Shown piece after piece: positions 33,093 to 43,992 of a stretch of 64,000 nucleotides of DNA. Made by a program: the position numbers and the translations under genes. Below the pieces are notes generated by a model. The model saw only the letters and a program-made list of their open reading frames with translations. It was not told the DNA's origin and ran no database searches. Position 1 is the stretch's first letter, and every line of letters begins with the position of its first letter. Source of the DNA: Brevibacterium sp. UMB1308A (lineage in GTDB: Bacteria > Actinomycetota > Actinomycetes > Actinomycetales > Brevibacteriaceae); the NCBI RefSeq assembly GCF_030230605.1, contig NZ_JASPDO010000004.1, forward strand, positions 1 through 64,000, given 5' to 3'.

Positions 33093-33988
33093 CAGCCACG
33101 CTCTGCGAGACGGTGAGGTGCGGGAAGGTCAGCAACGTTGATACCCACCATGGCTTCGCCCAACCCCCGGGACACGTCCGCAATGACGGCCGGGTCGTCG
33201 TAGAACGCGGTGGCCTTGACGATCGCTTGTGCGCGTTTGGCCGGGTCACCTGACTTGAAGATACCCGAGCCCACGAACACGCCGTCGGCGCCCAGCTGCA
33301 TCATCATGGCGGCGTCGGCAGGGGTGGCGACTCCTCCGGCGGTGAAGAGGACAACGGGGAGCTGGCCGGTGCGGGCGACTTCTGCGACCAGGTCATATGG
33401 GGCCTGGAGTTCCTTTGCGGCGACGTAAAGTTCGTCTGGTGTCAGAGCGCGCAGACGGTTGATCTCAGCGGTGATGGTGCGGATGTGTTTGGTGGCTTCC
33501 GACACGTCACCGGTTCCGGCTTCACCCTTGGAGCGGATCATGGCCGCACCTTCCGTGATGCGGCGCAGTGCCTCACCCAGGTTGGTGGCGCCACACACGA
33601 ACGGCACGTCGAACTTCTGCTTGTCGATGTGGTTGACGTAGTCGGCAGGTGAGAGGACCTCGGACTCGTCGATGTAGTCCACGCCCAGCTCCTGGAGTAC
33701 CTGCGCTTCCACGAAGTGGCCGATGCGCGCCTTGGCCATCACCGGGATCGATACCGCGTTGATGATGCCGTCGATGAGGTCGGGGTCGCTCATGCGGGCC
33801 ACGCCACCCTGAGCGCGGATGTCAGCCGGCACACGTTCCAGGGCCATGACCGCGACTGCTCCGGCGTCCTCTGCGATTTTCGCCTGGTCTGGGGTCACTA
33901 CGTCCATGATGACGCCGCCTTTGAGCATGTCGGCGAGTCCGCGCTTCACGCGGCCGGTGCCGTGGTGGTTTTCACTCGTGTTTGTCAT
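33089..33988 (-). CDS. pdxS: Pyridoxal 5'-phosphate synthase lyase subunit
   Basis: Makes PLP from ribose 5-phosphate, glyceraldehyde 3-phosphate and ammonia. The 299-residue protein carries the family hallmarks: [20 protein letters not shown] with the substrate-binding Asp and [16 protein letters not shown], the first catalytic Lys in [10 protein letters not shown], the second in [15 protein letters not shown]...RSKGEAGTG, and the [20 protein letters not shown] phosphate site. The ATG at 33988 with AAGGAG in front is chosen over the longer ORF. It is divergent from pdxR. Without functional PdxT, it would depend on free ammonia. Confidence 0.96.
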   Translation of the reverse strand: MTNTSENHHGTGRVKRGLADMLKGGVIMDVVTPDQAKIAEDAGAVAVMALERVPADIRAQGGVARMSDPDLIDGIINAVSIPVMAKARIGHFVEAQVLQELGVDYIDESEVLSPADYVNHIDKQKFDVPFVCGATNLGEALRRITEGAAMIRSKGEAGTGDVSEATKHIRTITAEINRLRALTPDELYVAAKELQAPYDLVAEVARTGQLPVVLFTAGGVATPADAAMMMQLGADGVFVGSGIFKSGDPAKRAQAIVKATAFYDDPAVIADVSRGLGEAMVGINVADLPAPHRLAERGW

Positions 33989-34036
33989 GTTGGTCTCCTT
34001 TGTCTTTGCTGGCCCGTCCCAGCGCTTACAGTTTTG

Positions 34037-34074
34037 GTCTAGGCCAAACGAATGTACCACGTCACAGCCTAGAC
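34037..34074. promoter_or_regulatory. Inverted repeat in the pdxS-pdxR intergenic region, likely PdxR operator
   Basis: GTCTAGG (34037-34043) and its complement CCTAGAC (34068-34074) face each other in the 94-bp divergent promoter region. The left arm reads TGGTCTA, like the end of the PdxR-binding motif I recall from corynebacteria. Likely the site where PdxR activates pdxS and represses itself. Confidence 0.6.
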
Positions 34075-34082
34075 TGGAGCAC

Positions 34083-35417
34083 GTGACTCACCACACGGAT
34101 ATAACTGGGCAGTCCGCGAGCGACATTGCCGACTCGGTCCGCACCCTCATCGACCGTGGACACCTGCGCCCCGGCGACCTGTTGCCACCCGTGCGCACCC
34201 TCGCCCGAGACTTAGGCGTTAACCGCAACACCACCGTGGCTGCGTACCGACTGTTGGCGACCTCGGGGCTGGTGGTTGGGCAGGGGCGCGCCGGCACCCG
34301 AGTTGCAGACCTCTCCCCTGGCCCCCAGGACGGGTACGCGACAGATGGGGCGGATGACACCTCGGCCCATGTGGTGGACCTTGCGAGCGGCAACCCGCTT
34401 CCAGAGCTGATCCCCGACGTGCGTCCGGCGCTCACCGCCGCAGCCGGGCACACGGTGTTGTACGGCGAGCCGGTGGTAGATGCGGGGCTTGCCCAGTGGG
34501 CGCGGGAGTGGTTTGCCCCGGATGTGCCGGGGGCGTTTGAACTGTCGGTGACGTCTGGCGCAGTGGATGCGATTGAGCGGTTGTTGGCGCAGTCGCTCAT
34601 GCGCGATGACGCGGTGGGCTTGGAGGACCCATGCTTTTTGGCGAGTCAGCAGACGGTGCGGCTGGGCGGGTATCGCACGGTGCCGATTGCCGTGGATGAG
34701 CGTGGCATGACGCCTGACGGCTTGCGGGCCGCACTTGAGGCGGGGGTGCGCGCGGTGGTGTGTACGCCTCGGGCGCAGAATCCCACGGGCGCGTCGATTG
34801 ATGCCGAGCGGGCCCAGCAGCTACGTGAGGTTTTGGCCGATCATCCGTATGTGTTGGTGATTGAGGATGACTATTACTCGTTGTTGTCGCGGGTGCCGTT
34901 TGAGTCGATTGTGGGGCCTGAGCATCAGCGGTGGGCGCTGGTGCGGTCGCTGTCGAAGTTCATTGGGCCCGATATTTGTGTTGCCCTGGTTGCCTCTGAC
35001 CGGGAGACGGCGTCACGGTTGGCGTTGCGGTTGAGCCCGGGCACCACGTGGGTGAGTCACTTGTTGCAGCGGATCGCGTTGGCGCAGCTTACTGATATGG
35101 ACGCACGGGCCCTCATTGAGCGGGCGGCCGGCGTGTATGCGGATAACAACGAGGCGTTTGTGCGGGCGCTTGCTGGGCATGGCGTTGAGGCTTTGGCTGG
35201 TGACGGGATTAGCGTGTGGGTACCGGTGGGGGCTCCCGCGGCCGAGGTGGCCTCCCGTTTGGCTCATCACGGCTGGACCGTGCGTCCTGGCGATGAGTTT
35301 GGGCTTACCGAGGGTGGGCCTGCCAGTCACCATATTCGCGTGACCGTGCATGAGCTCAGTGAACCGCAGCTTGAGGGTTTCGTTGCCGACCTTGTGATGG
35401 CTGGCGGGTATGCGTAG
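34083..35417 (+). CDS. pdxR: MocR-family PLP-dependent regulator of vitamin B6 synthesis
   Basis: A 444-residue GntR/aminotransferase fusion. The winged HTH is at residues 10-75 ([20 protein letters not shown]), and a type-I aminotransferase fold follows with [16 protein letters not shown], the [13 protein letters not shown] [10 protein letters not shown] segment and the PLP-binding Lys292 in [10 protein letters not shown]. The GTG start at 34083 is inside a longer ORF but matches the family N-terminus. It is divergent from pdxS across a short promoter region with an inverted repeat, the standard layout for PdxR, which activates pdxST when PLP is low. Confidence 0.92.
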   Translation: MTHHTDITGQSASDIADSVRTLIDRGHLRPGDLLPPVRTLARDLGVNRNTTVAAYRLLATSGLVVGQGRAGTRVADLSPGPQDGYATDGADDTSAHVVDLASGNPLPELIPDVRPALTAAAGHTVLYGEPVVDAGLAQWAREWFAPDVPGAFELSVTSGAVDAIERLLAQSLMRDDAVGLEDPCFLASQQTVRLGGYRTVPIAVDERGMTPDGLRAALEAGVRAVVCTPRAQNPTGASIDAERAQQLREVLADHPYVLVIEDDYYSLLSRVPFESIVGPEHQRWALVRSLSKFIGPDICVALVASDRETASRLALRLSPGTTWVSHLLQRIALAQLTDMDARALIERAAGVYADNNEAFVRALAGHGVEALAGDGISVWVPVGAPAAEVASRLAHHGWTVRPGDEFGLTEGGPASHHIRVTVHELSEPQLEGFVADLVMAGGYA

Positions 35418-35470
35418 ACCTCGCAAAAAAGTTGGTTAGCTTAGTGGTTGGCTTGGTTGGGCATCCACCG

Positions 35471-37213
35471 CTACTCAAGCGAACTGGCGAACGCTTCGAG
35501 CTGTTTGTAGTGCGCTTGGTGCAATGGTGATGCAGGCGGGTAGGACAACACGGTGCCGATCCGTGGAAACTCCCATTCCACTCCCCCGTCGCTTGTGCGC
35601 TTGGCAGTAAGTCGACCTTCTGTTTTGGCCTGATGATGCTTGCGACACATAGGGTGCAGGTTTTCGAGTACCGTCTGTCCACCGTTCTTGGGGTTCGCAT
35701 GGTTGAACGGTTCGATATGGTCTTTGTCGCACGTCCGGGCGAGTCGGTTACACCACGGCACGGAACAGTACACCCATCTAACCTCGAGCGTCCGAGCCAT
35801 CGGTTTGGTCACTCTGTACCTGGTGGGCATAATTTCGCACACTTCTCCCGTGGAGGGGTCGGTGAAGTACCTGTAAATCGACGACGCTTCTCTTAACAGT
35901 TTGTCTGTGGTGTAGGAATCCAGCGCGAACGCGTTGTTCACCATCACCGGCACCGGCGGGCCCGTCGAGCCTCTGCTTTTCGCCGGGACTTCTCGTTCTT
36001 GAAGTCCGCCCGCATCTATTTCCTGTGGGCCATCTCCGTCTCTTACCTGGGTCCCGCGTTCGCCTCTTGCTCGTGGCCTGCCTTCGTTTGGCATGAGGCG
36101 CACCACCGGAACCATCACGTTGATTCCAGCTTGGGACTTCAGCCACTCTTCGTTGGTTGGAATCGAGATTGTGAGTTTGACTTCTTTCACTTGCGTAGCA
36201 CCGCGAGCTTCGTCCTGGTCGAGCCACATCTGTATGGCTTCTTCACCGTACTGTGGCGCCGGAACATCGCGACCTTCGGTCAGGCCGGTGGCTTTCGTCA
36301 TGCCGGTGCGAGTGATTCGGGCCGTAACCTGGGTTGTAGGCCGAGCCCCAGTAAGCATGTCGTACATGACCTGGTGAAGCAAACGGTCTTCGTCTATTTC
36401 CACTTCTCCCATGCTGCGCACGGGGACTTCTGTCGTAGGCGTGAAGTCTTCGCTTCCTATGTGGGCCGAAAAGCTGCCAATGGCCCCATGAATAATGGCG
36501 CGAGCTCCGCCTTCGAGGCGTTTGTGCATTGCTTCGATTTCAATACTGGGGCCGATCAAGCTCAACACAGACTCGCCACCTGGATTGTGGGTACACACGA
36601 CCCGGCGGTTTTCCCTCACATGTTCGTTGGTTTCTTGAGGCGTGGAGAGCATCGCGACGATTTCATTGACGTACTTCCTGAACACCTTTGGAGAAACATC
36701 CAACCGCCGATCCATCATCAAACGGTCGAACTCAATAATGTCGATACCAGCCATTGCCACTTGCGCAGCGGTGGCTCGCACTCGCTCATACGACAGTTGG
36801 CCGTTCTGAACATAGCTCCACAGTCCTGGCATCAGGAGTGCCATGGTCACAATGGGTCGAATACGCGATGGCACCTGACGGCTAGTGCAATCAAGCGCAG
36901 TGGCAAAAATTCCGGCATCTTCGACGGAAAGTTCGTACTGCAGGCGCACAATATCTTCGACAAGCACATACCCCACGCTATCGATGTGCACGTATCGCGT
37001 AGGAACACCCGAACTACCCGCAAGTTCGGCAAGCCTGGACGTTTCCAACCTCACCTTTTCGAGCTGCTTGGGCGTCATTACAGGAAGGATCTTCACGAAC
37101 AATTGAACGACTACGCGCGCCAGTGCGACAAGACCTGCATCGGCTGCACGCCGAGCCTTTGTCAATACATCAATCTCACGACAACTGCGCTCTTCAATAC
37201 CGCGTTCGTACAT
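35471..37213 (-). CDS. DUF222/HNH endonuclease domain protein
   Basis: A 580-residue protein typical of actinobacteria, which often have many paralogues. The N-terminal two thirds is DUF222-like, largely helical (for example VRATAAQVAMAGIDIIEFDR), with a low-complexity basic linker at about residues 395-430. The C-terminal HNH nuclease has CSVPWCNR, the DKDHIEPFNHANPKNGG core and LHPMCRKHHQAKTEG. The ATG at 37213 with GGAGGTGA 6 bases upstream is preferred to an in-frame start 9 bases earlier. The cellular role of the family is unknown, though links to mobile DNA are common. Confidence 0.88.
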   Translation of the reverse strand: MYERGIEERSCREIDVLTKARRAADAGLVALARVVVQLFVKILPVMTPKQLEKVRLETSRLAELAGSSGVPTRYVHIDSVGYVLVEDIVRLQYELSVEDAGIFATALDCTSRQVPSRIRPIVTMALLMPGLWSYVQNGQLSYERVRATAAQVAMAGIDIIEFDRLMMDRRLDVSPKVFRKYVNEIVAMLSTPQETNEHVRENRRVVCTHNPGGESVLSLIGPSIEIEAMHKRLEGGARAIIHGAIGSFSAHIGSEDFTPTTEVPVRSMGEVEIDEDRLLHQVMYDMLTGARPTTQVTARITRTGMTKATGLTEGRDVPAPQYGEEAIQMWLDQDEARGATQVKEVKLTISIPTNEEWLKSQAGINVMVPVVRLMPNEGRPRARGERGTQVRDGDGPQEIDAGGLQEREVPAKSRGSTGPPVPVMVNNAFALDSYTTDKLLREASSIYRYFTDPSTGEVCEIMPTRYRVTKPMARTLEVRWVYCSVPWCNRLARTCDKDHIEPFNHANPKNGGQTVLENLHPMCRKHHQAKTEGRLTAKRTSDGGVEWEFPRIGTVLSYPPASPLHQAHYKQLEAFASSLE

Positions 37214-37361
37214 TGTTCTCACCTCCCAATGCCTCTATTCTATTATGAATCGAACGCATACACAAGAGTTCACACCAAATTATTTCGATTTATTTTCGAC
37301 TCCCCTATGCGACGCCATCGTTGCAACACTACAGCCCACACAGCATAGGCTCCCTAACCCC

Positions 37362-37994
37362 TCACCCTTCCAGTTCGGGCACCTCGGCGCGGGCTTGTTC
37401 AAAGACTTCTTTGGCCGCGTACAGGTTGATCACGCCAATGACCAGCCCCACAACAACGTCGGGCCACACGCTGGCCCAGAACACCGTCACCACGCCAGCG
37501 GCAATGATCAGCACGTTCGCCAGCGCGTCATTGCGCGCCGCCAACCACGCACCCGTCATGAGCGCACCCCCACCGGACCGCACCCGGAACAGTAACACCG
37601 CGCTCACCACGTTGATCACCAGCGCACCCACCGCGGTCACCGACAGCGTCAACGGCTCCGGCGGCTCCCCCGTCACCAGCTTCAACCCGACCATCACAAA
37701 CGCCGCCACCGCAGGCAACAGAATCAGCCCAGCCAACGCGTAACTGGCCTTCCGCCGCGCGCTCAAAGACCACCCCACCGCGGTCAACACCAGCAGGTTG
37801 ATCATCGTGTCCTCGAGGAAATCGGCCGCGTCCGCAAACAACGACGCCGACCCAATCACCAACGCCACGACACTCTCGCCCACGAACCCCACAAAGTTGA
37901 TCGCAGCCACGACCGCAAGCATCACCCGTGCCTTCCCGGCCACGTTGGCGGCGTTGATGTTTCCCGAGGTGTCAGACGGTTCCAGCTCAGCCAT
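37362..37994 (-). CDS. Cation-diffusion-facilitator-like transporter
   Basis: A 210-residue protein with five or six predicted membrane helices. The CDF metal sites appear as SLFADAADFLEDTMIN in helix 2 (usual form HxxxD) and AARNDALANVLII in helix 5. The cytoplasmic C-terminal domain of full-size CDF proteins is absent, as in the short co/zinc/cadmium-resistance subgroup. AAGGA 6 bases before the ATG at 37994 fixes the start; the ORF is open a further 15 codons. Probably exports divalent metal ions. It is followed by intergenic sequence and convergent with nothing close by. Confidence 0.85.
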   Translation of the reverse strand: MAELEPSDTSGNINAANVAGKARVMLAVVAAINFVGFVGESVVALVIGSASLFADAADFLEDTMINLLVLTAVGWSLSARRKASYALAGLILLPAVAAFVMVGLKLVTGEPPEPLTLSVTAVGALVINVVSAVLLFRVRSGGGALMTGAWLAARNDALANVLIIAAGVVTVFWASVWPDVVVGLVIGVINLYAAKEVFEQARAEVPELEG

Positions 37995-38044
37995 AGTTTC
38001 CTTCAAGATAGGTGGGGCGCGCCCGCCCCACGCGGACAAAACAA

Positions 38045-38074
38045 AAGCCCGAGGCCGGAAACGACCTCGGGCTT
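38045..38074 (-). terminator. Intrinsic terminator of rpsD
   Basis: Minus strand: AAGCCCGAGG pairs with CCTCGGGCTT around a 10-base loop, followed by TTGTTTTG. It lies 12 bp after the rpsD stop. Confidence 0.88.
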
Positions 38075-38086
38075 CTGAATCAAGCT

Positions 38087-38713
38087 TTAGCGTGAGTAGT
38101 GCTCAACGACTAGCTGAACGTCGCAGGTCACTGGGATCTCTTCGCGCTTAGGGCGACGCAGCAGCGTAGCCTGCAGAGCTTCCAAGTTCACGTTGAGGTA
38201 ACCAGGAACGGTAGGCAGAACGTCGCGGTGTGCACCAGCGGCAGCCACCTGGAACGGGTCCATTGGCTGTGAACGTTCGTGCACGTGGATCATCTGGCCT
38301 TCCTTCACACGGTAGGAAGGACGGTCCACACGCTGACCGTCAACACAGATGTGACGGTGCACCACGAACTGACGCGCCTGGGAAATGGTGCGAGCGAAAC
38401 CAGCACGCAGAACCAGAGCGTCCAGACGCATTTCCAGAAGCTCAACCAGTGCTTCACCGGTCAGACCAGACTCTTTACGAGCTTCCTTGTAGGTCTTGAG
38501 CATCTGAGCCTCGCGAATACCGTACTGAGCACGCAGACGCTGCTTTTCCTTCAGACGGATCGAGTAGTCAGAGTCATTACGACGACGAGCGCGACCGTGT
38601 TCACCCGGTGGGTATGGACGACGCTCAAAGTACTTTTCAGCTTTAGGGGTCAGTGGAAGACCCAGGGCACGCGACAGGCGAACCTGACGGCGTGAACGCA
38701 TTGCAGATGACAT
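38087..38713 (-). CDS. rpsD: 30S ribosomal protein S4
   Basis: A 208-residue S4, a primary 16S rRNA-binding protein that nucleates small-subunit assembly. It has the N-terminal RSRRQVRLSRALGLPLTPKA region and the S4 RNA-binding domain from about residue 95 (LEMRLDALVLRAGFARTISQ, then ARQFVVHRHICVDG). It lacks the four-Cys zinc site of some paralogues. The start MSSAMRSRRQ at 38713 matches the family; the ORF is open another 67 codons. It stands alone here rather than in the rpsM-rpsK-rpsD-rpoA operon, which is usual for many actinobacteria with this cluster. Confidence 0.96.
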   Translation of the reverse strand: MSSAMRSRRQVRLSRALGLPLTPKAEKYFERRPYPPGEHGRARRRNDSDYSIRLKEKQRLRAQYGIREAQMLKTYKEARKESGLTGEALVELLEMRLDALVLRAGFARTISQARQFVVHRHICVDGQRVDRPSYRVKEGQMIHVHERSQPMDPFQVAAAGAHRDVLPTVPGYLNVNLEALQATLLRRPKREEIPVTCDVQLVVEHYSR

Positions 38714-38965
38714 GTTTACCTTTCGGTTTGGTATTGCGTCACACCGCGACGTGGCCGTCTGCACAGCCGAACTCGGATCGTGGTGCAACAGTCGTTTCCC
38801 CCTGTGGGAAAGCAATCGACGCATGCGAGTCCACGCGCACGAAGGCCGCCCGAAAACGGGCACAACAGCAGAAAACTCTACCACGTTAGCCACACCAACC
38901 GCCAGTTCGTACATCTTGGGCTCAGTTCAACCGGCGCCTAAATCTCCTGGCGCACCCCGCCCTAC

Positions 38966-40357
38966 TTAGGGTTCCCGCAGCTGCTGCAGGATCGCCAGCC
39001 GTTCAGCCATGCCCTTTTCGTAACCGTTGTCGGTGGGGTCGTAATACTGCGTGCCCACCAACGAATCCGGCAAATACTGCTGCGGCGACACCGAATGCGG
39101 GAAGTCGTGCGAGTACTTGTACCCCACGCCGTGCCCCAGCCCCTTGGCACCCGGGTAGTGCGCGTCCCGCAAATGCGGCGGCACCTCGCCCGACTTGCCC
39201 GCCTTCACATCGGCCAACGCCTTGTTAATCCCCATGTACGACGCATTCGACTTAGGCGCCAACGCCAAATACACCACCGCTTGCGCCAGCGGAATCCGCC
39301 CCTCCGGCATCCCGATCCGCTCCACCGCCGTCTGCGCGGACACCGCCACCGTCAACGCGTTCGGATCAGCCATGCCAATATCCTCCGACGCCGCAATCAC
39401 CACGCGCCTGCAAATGAACCGCGGATCCTCACCCGCTGAAATCATGCGCGCCAAATAGTGCAACGCCGCATCGGGGTCTGAACCCCGAATCGACTTAATA
39501 AACGCACTGATCACGTCATAGTGCTGGTCCCCCGCCCGGTCGTACCGGACAACGGCAGCCTGGGCCGCCTCGGCCGCGTGCCTCTCCTCAATCACGGGCG
39601 CCCCAGAGTCAGAGTCCTGCCCGGAGTCCGCCCCAGAGTCCGCGCCGTCACCCTCAGCGCCGCCGTCCTTCTCAGCCTTCGCCGAGGCGGCCGCCGCTTC
39701 CAGCACGGTCAGCGACCTGCGCGCGTCCCCGCTGGCGACCGAAACAATGTACTCAAGCGCCTCCTCGGACAGCTCGAACTGCCCCGCCAAACCCCGCGGG
39801 TCCGACACCGCACGCGTCACCAATGTGCGCAGGTGTTCCTCTGTCAACGGTTTGAGCTGCAGCACCAAGGACCGCGACACCAACGGCGCAATCACCGAAA
39901 ACGACGGATTCTCGGTGGTCGCCGCCACCAACACCACCAGCCGGTTCTCCACCGCCGGCAACAACGCGTCCTGCTGCGCCTTGGAAAACCGGTGGATCTC
40001 GTCCAAGAACAACACCGTGGTGAGCCCGCGCATCTCCCGGTCGCGCCTGGCGTTCTCGATCACCTCGCGCACGTCCTTCACGCCCGCGGTGATCGCTGAC
40101 AACTCCACGAACCGGCGCCCCTCGGCGTGGGACACCGCGTGCGCAATGGTGGTCTTACCCACCCCGGGCGGGCCGTACAAAATGACCGAGGTGGCCCCGG
40201 CTACCCCGCGCGGGTCCGACTCGGCGAGTTGCCTCAGCGGCGAACCCTTAAACGTCAGATGGTCCTGACCCACCAGTTCATCGATGGAGCGCGGGCGCAT
40301 ACGAACGGCCAGGGGATCAAGCACCGATCCCCCGGCCGCGTCGTCAAAAAGATCCAC
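38966..40357 (-). CDS. rarA: Replication-associated recombination protein A (AAA+ ATPase)
   Basis: Acts at stalled replication forks. The 463-residue protein has Walker [10 protein letters not shown], Walker [11 protein letters not shown], sensor 1 ATTENPSF and sensor 2 GDARRSL. The C-terminal tetramerisation domain includes [20 protein letters not shown] and the [10 protein letters not shown] region. An unusual acidic Asp/Gly/Ser-rich linker lies at about residues 232-258 ([17 protein letters not shown]). The start is 2 bp downstream of the aspS stop, so both are in one transcript. Confidence 0.95.
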   Translation of the reverse strand: MDLFDDAAGGSVLDPLAVRMRPRSIDELVGQDHLTFKGSPLRQLAESDPRGVAGATSVILYGPPGVGKTTIAHAVSHAEGRRFVELSAITAGVKDVREVIENARRDREMRGLTTVLFLDEIHRFSKAQQDALLPAVENRLVVLVAATTENPSFSVIAPLVSRSLVLQLKPLTEEHLRTLVTRAVSDPRGLAGQFELSEEALEYIVSVASGDARRSLTVLEAAAASAKAEKDGGAEGDGADSGADSGQDSDSGAPVIEERHAAEAAQAAVVRYDRAGDQHYDVISAFIKSIRGSDPDAALHYLARMISAGEDPRFICRRVVIAASEDIGMADPNALTVAVSAQTAVERIGMPEGRIPLAQAVVYLALAPKSNASYMGINKALADVKAGKSGEVPPHLRDAHYPGAKGLGHGVGYKYSHDFPHSVSPQQYLPDSLVGTQYYDPTDNGYEKGMAERLAILQQLREP

Positions 40358-40359
40358 TC

Positions 40360-42132
40360 TTATTCGTCGTCTTCCGGCGTGTAGTCCACGCCCGCTTCCT
40401 TACGCTGCTGGTCCGTAATCGGAGCAGGTGCAGCCGTGAGCGGGTCGTATCCGTTACCCGACTTGGGGAACGCAATAGTGTCGCGAATCGATTCGGTTCC
40501 CGCGAGCAGTGACACCAGACGGTCCCATCCGAACGCAATACCACCGTGCGGAGGCGCCCCGAACTTGAACGCGTCCAGCAAGAACCCGAACTTCTCCTGC
40601 GCGTCCTCCTGGCTGATCCCCATAACCTTGAACACGCGTTCCTGGACATCCGGACGGTGGATACGGATCGACCCACCACCAATCTCGTTACCGTTACACA
40701 CGATGTCGTACGCGTAAGCCAACGCCGAACCCGGGTCCGTGTCGAACGTGTCCGCAAACTCTGGCTTAGGCGCGGTGAACGCGTGGTGCACAGCTGTCCA
40801 TTTACCGTCGCCAACTGCCACATCGCCGGCAGCCACTGCGTCCTCGGCCGGTTCGAACATGGGCGCATCCACGACCCACACGAACGACCAGTCGCCTTCC
40901 TTGATGAGGCCCGTGCGCTCACCAATCTCAACGCGCGCAGCACCCAGCAACGCACGCGAATCAGTGGCCTTACCGGCTGCGAAGAAAATCGCGTCACCCG
41001 GGTTGGCACCAACAGCAGCAGCCAACCCGTTCTTTTCTTCATCCGACAGGTTCTTGGCAACCGGACCGCCCAGCGTGCCGTCTTCGCCCACCTGCACGTA
41101 TGCCAGACCCTTGGCACCGCGCTGCTTGGCCCATTCCTGCCACGCATCGAACTGACGGCGAGGCAACGACGCACCACCCGGGTACACAACAGCACCCACG
41201 TACGGCGCCTGGAACACGCGGAACCCAGTTCCTTCGAAGTACTCCGTGAGGTCCGTCAACGGCAGATCAAACCGCAGGTCCGGCTTGTCGGTGCCGTACT
41301 TCTCCATGGCGTCTTTGTACGTCATGCGCTCAATGGGCGTAGGAATCTCCACGTCGATGAGCTTCCACAGCTCCACCAGGATCTCTTCAGCCAAAGCGAT
41401 GATGTCGTCCTGCTCCACGAAGCTTGCCTCGATGTCCAACTGTGTGAACTCGGGCTGGCGGTCGGCGCGGAAGTCCTCGTCACGGTAGCAACGCGCGATC
41501 TGGTAGTAGCGCTCCATTCCAGCCACCTGCAACAGCTGCTTGAACAGCTGTGGCGACTGTGGCAACGCGTACCACGAACCCGGCTTCAGGCGCGCAGGCA
41601 CCACGAAGTCACGCGCACCTTCAGGCGTTGAGCGCGTCAACGTAGGCGTTTCAATTTCAATGAACTTGTGCTTGTCCAGCACCTGGCGAGCCGTCTTGTT
41701 GACATCCGAACGCAGACGCAGCACGTTGCCTGAGGCCGGGCGACGCAGATCCAGGTAACGGTACTTCAAGCGGGTTTCCTCACCCACCTTGGAGTCTTCC
41801 GCGTGCTCAGATACCTGGAACGGAAGTGCGGCCGCCTGCGCAAGAATCTCGACGTCGGTGTCGACAACCTCGATCTCACCCGTAGGCAGTGCTTCGTTAG
41901 TGTTGCCCTCTGGACGTGGCTTGACCGTTCCGGTGACCTTGACGACCGTTTCGTTCTTCAGTTCATCAGCAACGTCTTCGTGAACCACAACCTGCACAAT
42001 GCCTGACGCGTCACGCAGATCAATAAACGCCACACCACCGTGGTCGCGACGACGATCAACCCAACCCGTCACCGTCACCGTCTGATCGACGTGGTCAGTA
42101 CGCAAGCTTCCAGCTTCGTGAGTACGTAGCAC
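40360..42132 (-). CDS. aspS: Aspartyl-tRNA synthetase
   Basis: Class II synthetase of 590 residues, bacterial type. The N-terminal anticodon-binding OB fold ([20 protein letters not shown]) is followed by motif 1 and motif 2 ([20 protein letters not shown]), the bacterial GAD insertion domain (about residues 280-415) and motif 3 [15 protein letters not shown]. The GTG at 42132 ([11 protein letters not shown]) has TAGGAGA 8 bases upstream and is the family start; the longer ORF to 42168 is not needed. It is divergent from an ArsR-type gene 78 bp away. Discrimination between Asp and Asp/Asn specificity is not attempted. Confidence 0.96.
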   Translation of the reverse strand: MLRTHEAGSLRTDHVDQTVTVTGWVDRRRDHGGVAFIDLRDASGIVQVVVHEDVADELKNETVVKVTGTVKPRPEGNTNEALPTGEIEVVDTDVEILAQAAALPFQVSEHAEDSKVGEETRLKYRYLDLRRPASGNVLRLRSDVNKTARQVLDKHKFIEIETPTLTRSTPEGARDFVVPARLKPGSWYALPQSPQLFKQLLQVAGMERYYQIARCYRDEDFRADRQPEFTQLDIEASFVEQDDIIALAEEILVELWKLIDVEIPTPIERMTYKDAMEKYGTDKPDLRFDLPLTDLTEYFEGTGFRVFQAPYVGAVVYPGGASLPRRQFDAWQEWAKQRGAKGLAYVQVGEDGTLGGPVAKNLSDEEKNGLAAAVGANPGDAIFFAAGKATDSRALLGAARVEIGERTGLIKEGDWSFVWVVDAPMFEPAEDAVAAGDVAVGDGKWTAVHHAFTAPKPEFADTFDTDPGSALAYAYDIVCNGNEIGGGSIRIHRPDVQERVFKVMGISQEDAQEKFGFLLDAFKFGAPPHGGIAFGWDRLVSLLAGTESIRDTIAFPKSGNGYDPLTAAPAPITDQQRKEAGVDYTPEDDE

Positions 42133-42210
42133 CGAAGAGTCTCCTAGAGTAGAAAAGTCAGTATTCACATCCTAGGTTAATCCAGGATGATTCCCGAACC
42201 AGGAGAACGC

Positions 42211-42549
42211 ATGGAAACTCAGCTCGAGGCCGTTGACAACCCCACCTCGGCACAAGTGCAGGTGGCAGCCGAAACCTTCCGTATGCTCTCCTCGCCCACC
42301 CGCCTCCTCACCGTGTGGTTTCTCACCCACAACGAGTACGACGTGACGGGACTTGCCGAGGCAACCGGCACCTCGGTCCAGTCCATCAGCCAACACCTCG
42401 CAAAAATGCGCTTAGCCGGACTGGTGTCCTCCCGGCGCGACGGCCGCCGCATCTACTACGTGGTGGACGACCCGCACGTGGTCACGATGGTCACCCAGAT
42501 GTTTGAACACATCGCACCCGACGGCTCCCTGGCCCCGGACCCGGAGTAA
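42211..42549 (+). CDS. ArsR-family transcriptional regulator
   Basis: A 112-residue winged-helix protein. The recognition region is DVTGLAEATGTSVQSISQHL, followed by the wing SSRRDGRRIYYVVDDPHV. The two-cysteine ELCVCDL-type metal site of classic ArsR/SmtB proteins is absent, so a different ligand is likely. AGGAGA 5 bases before the ATG at 42211 fixes the start. It is transcribed away from aspS; the gene it controls is not evident from position. Convergent with hisS (30 bp between stops). Confidence 0.88.
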   Translation: METQLEAVDNPTSAQVQVAAETFRMLSSPTRLLTVWFLTHNEYDVTGLAEATGTSVQSISQHLAKMRLAGLVSSRRDGRRIYYVVDDPHVVTMVTQMFEHIAPDGSLAPDPE

Positions 42550-42579
42550 ACACCGGGCCCGGCGACCGGCCCGCAAGCC

Positions 42580-43914
42580 CTAAACGACCCGCACGACCTG
42601 CGGCCACAGATCCGCAGCCGGCGGAAGCCACTCGTCAGCAGCTGCAGATTCCTGCTTCCCTGAACGAATGTCCTTGACTTCGTGCCCCGATTCGCCGTCA
42701 GTAAACCACACGAACGGGATCCCCCGCTTGTCCGCAAACTTGATCTGCTTGCCGAATTTCGACGCCACCGGCGACACGTCCGCAGGAATCCCCCGCTCAC
42801 GCAAGGCCCGCGCCACACTGTTGGCTTCCGAGCGCGTCTCTTCATCGGTCACTGCGACCAAAACAGCCGTGGGCACCTCGCGCGTAGCCGTGAGTACCCG
42901 GTCCTTACCGATCAACCGCGACATCAACCGCGAAACCCCAATGGACATGCCCACGCCCGGGTACACGCGCTTGTCCGTGCGTGCCAACGCGTCATAACGA
43001 CCACCGGAGGCCACCGAGCCCAAGGACTCGTGCCCCTGCAATAAGGTCTCGTACACGGTGCCCGTGTAGTAATCCAAACCTCGGGCGATCTTCAACTGCG
43101 CAACCACTGACCCCGGGGACTGTGCGTGTGCCTGATCAATGAGCTTGACCAGTGCCTCCACGCCCTCGTCCAGCATGTCGTTGCTGACACCCAACGCCGC
43201 CACCCTGTCGGCAAATTCCGTCGTCGCAGACTCAATGTCAGCCAGTTTGAGGCAGGCCTCCGCCTGGGCCGAGGTGGCCCCCGCCTCCTCCTGGAGAAGT
43301 TCGGCTACCCGCTGCGGGCCGATCTTGTCGTACTTGTCGATACAACGCAGGACCGCGGTGATGTTCTCCAGACCCACACCTCGGGCGAACCCCTCAATGA
43401 GCTTGCGGTTGTTCGCAACCACCTTCACCGGTGGTACACCCAGCTCACCCAGAGCGTCAAACGCCTGCACAATGACCAACGGCACTTCGTACTCGAAGTG
43501 CTCAGGCAGAGTGTCCTCGGCAATGATGTCAATATCCGCCTGGATGAACTCGCGGTAGCGGCCGTCCTGTGGCCGTTCACCGCGCCACACCGGCTGGATC
43601 TGATAGCGCTTAAACGGAAAGTTCAAGTGACCAGCGTTTTCCACCACGTAACGCGCAGTAGGAACCGTGAGGTCGAAGTGCAACCCCATGGGGTTCTTCT
43701 CCGCACCTTCTGAGTGCAGACGCGACACCGCGAAGATTTCCTTGTCGATCTCACCTTCTTTAGCCAAGGCTGACAGTGGTTCAACCGCGCGCGTATGGAT
43801 CCCAGCAAAACCGTTGAGCTCAAACGTGTGCTTGAGAAGATCGATGATTCGCTCTTCAACAGCTCGGTCGGCTGGTAACCATTCGGGAAAACCTGAAAGT
43901 TTGGCGGTTGCCAC
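42580..43914 (-). CDS. hisS: Histidyl-tRNA synthetase
   Basis: Class II synthetase of 444 residues. Motif 1 region near GFAGIHTRAVEPLSALAKEG, motif 2 PVWRGERPQDGRYREFIQ, histidine-A motif LDYYTGTVYE and motif 3 GMSIGVSRLMSRL are clear, and the C-terminal anticodon domain is present (ALRERGIPADVSPVASKFGK). The GTG at 43914 (VATAKLSGFPEW) with AAGGAG upstream is chosen over the ORF start. It is part of the conserved order rarA-aspS-hisS-MBL hydrolase. Confidence 0.95.
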   Translation of the reverse strand: MATAKLSGFPEWLPADRAVEERIIDLLKHTFELNGFAGIHTRAVEPLSALAKEGEIDKEIFAVSRLHSEGAEKNPMGLHFDLTVPTARYVVENAGHLNFPFKRYQIQPVWRGERPQDGRYREFIQADIDIIAEDTLPEHFEYEVPLVIVQAFDALGELGVPPVKVVANNRKLIEGFARGVGLENITAVLRCIDKYDKIGPQRVAELLQEEAGATSAQAEACLKLADIESATTEFADRVAALGVSNDMLDEGVEALVKLIDQAHAQSPGSVVAQLKIARGLDYYTGTVYETLLQGHESLGSVASGGRYDALARTDKRVYPGVGMSIGVSRLMSRLIGKDRVLTATREVPTAVLVAVTDEETRSEANSVARALRERGIPADVSPVASKFGKQIKFADKRGIPFVWFTDGESGHEVKDIRSGKQESAAADEWLPPAADLWPQVVRVV

Positions 43915-43992
43915 AGTACTAATCTCCTTATATGCCCAGATTTCTGGCCACACCTATTATGTCAGTGCTTGCGATGAGAGCGCGCTGGGCGA

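Noticed and set aside
38714..38965. A small gene between rpsD and rarA
   Set aside because: Only in-frame extension of rpsD and short shadow ORFs; it more likely holds the rpsD promoter and leader.
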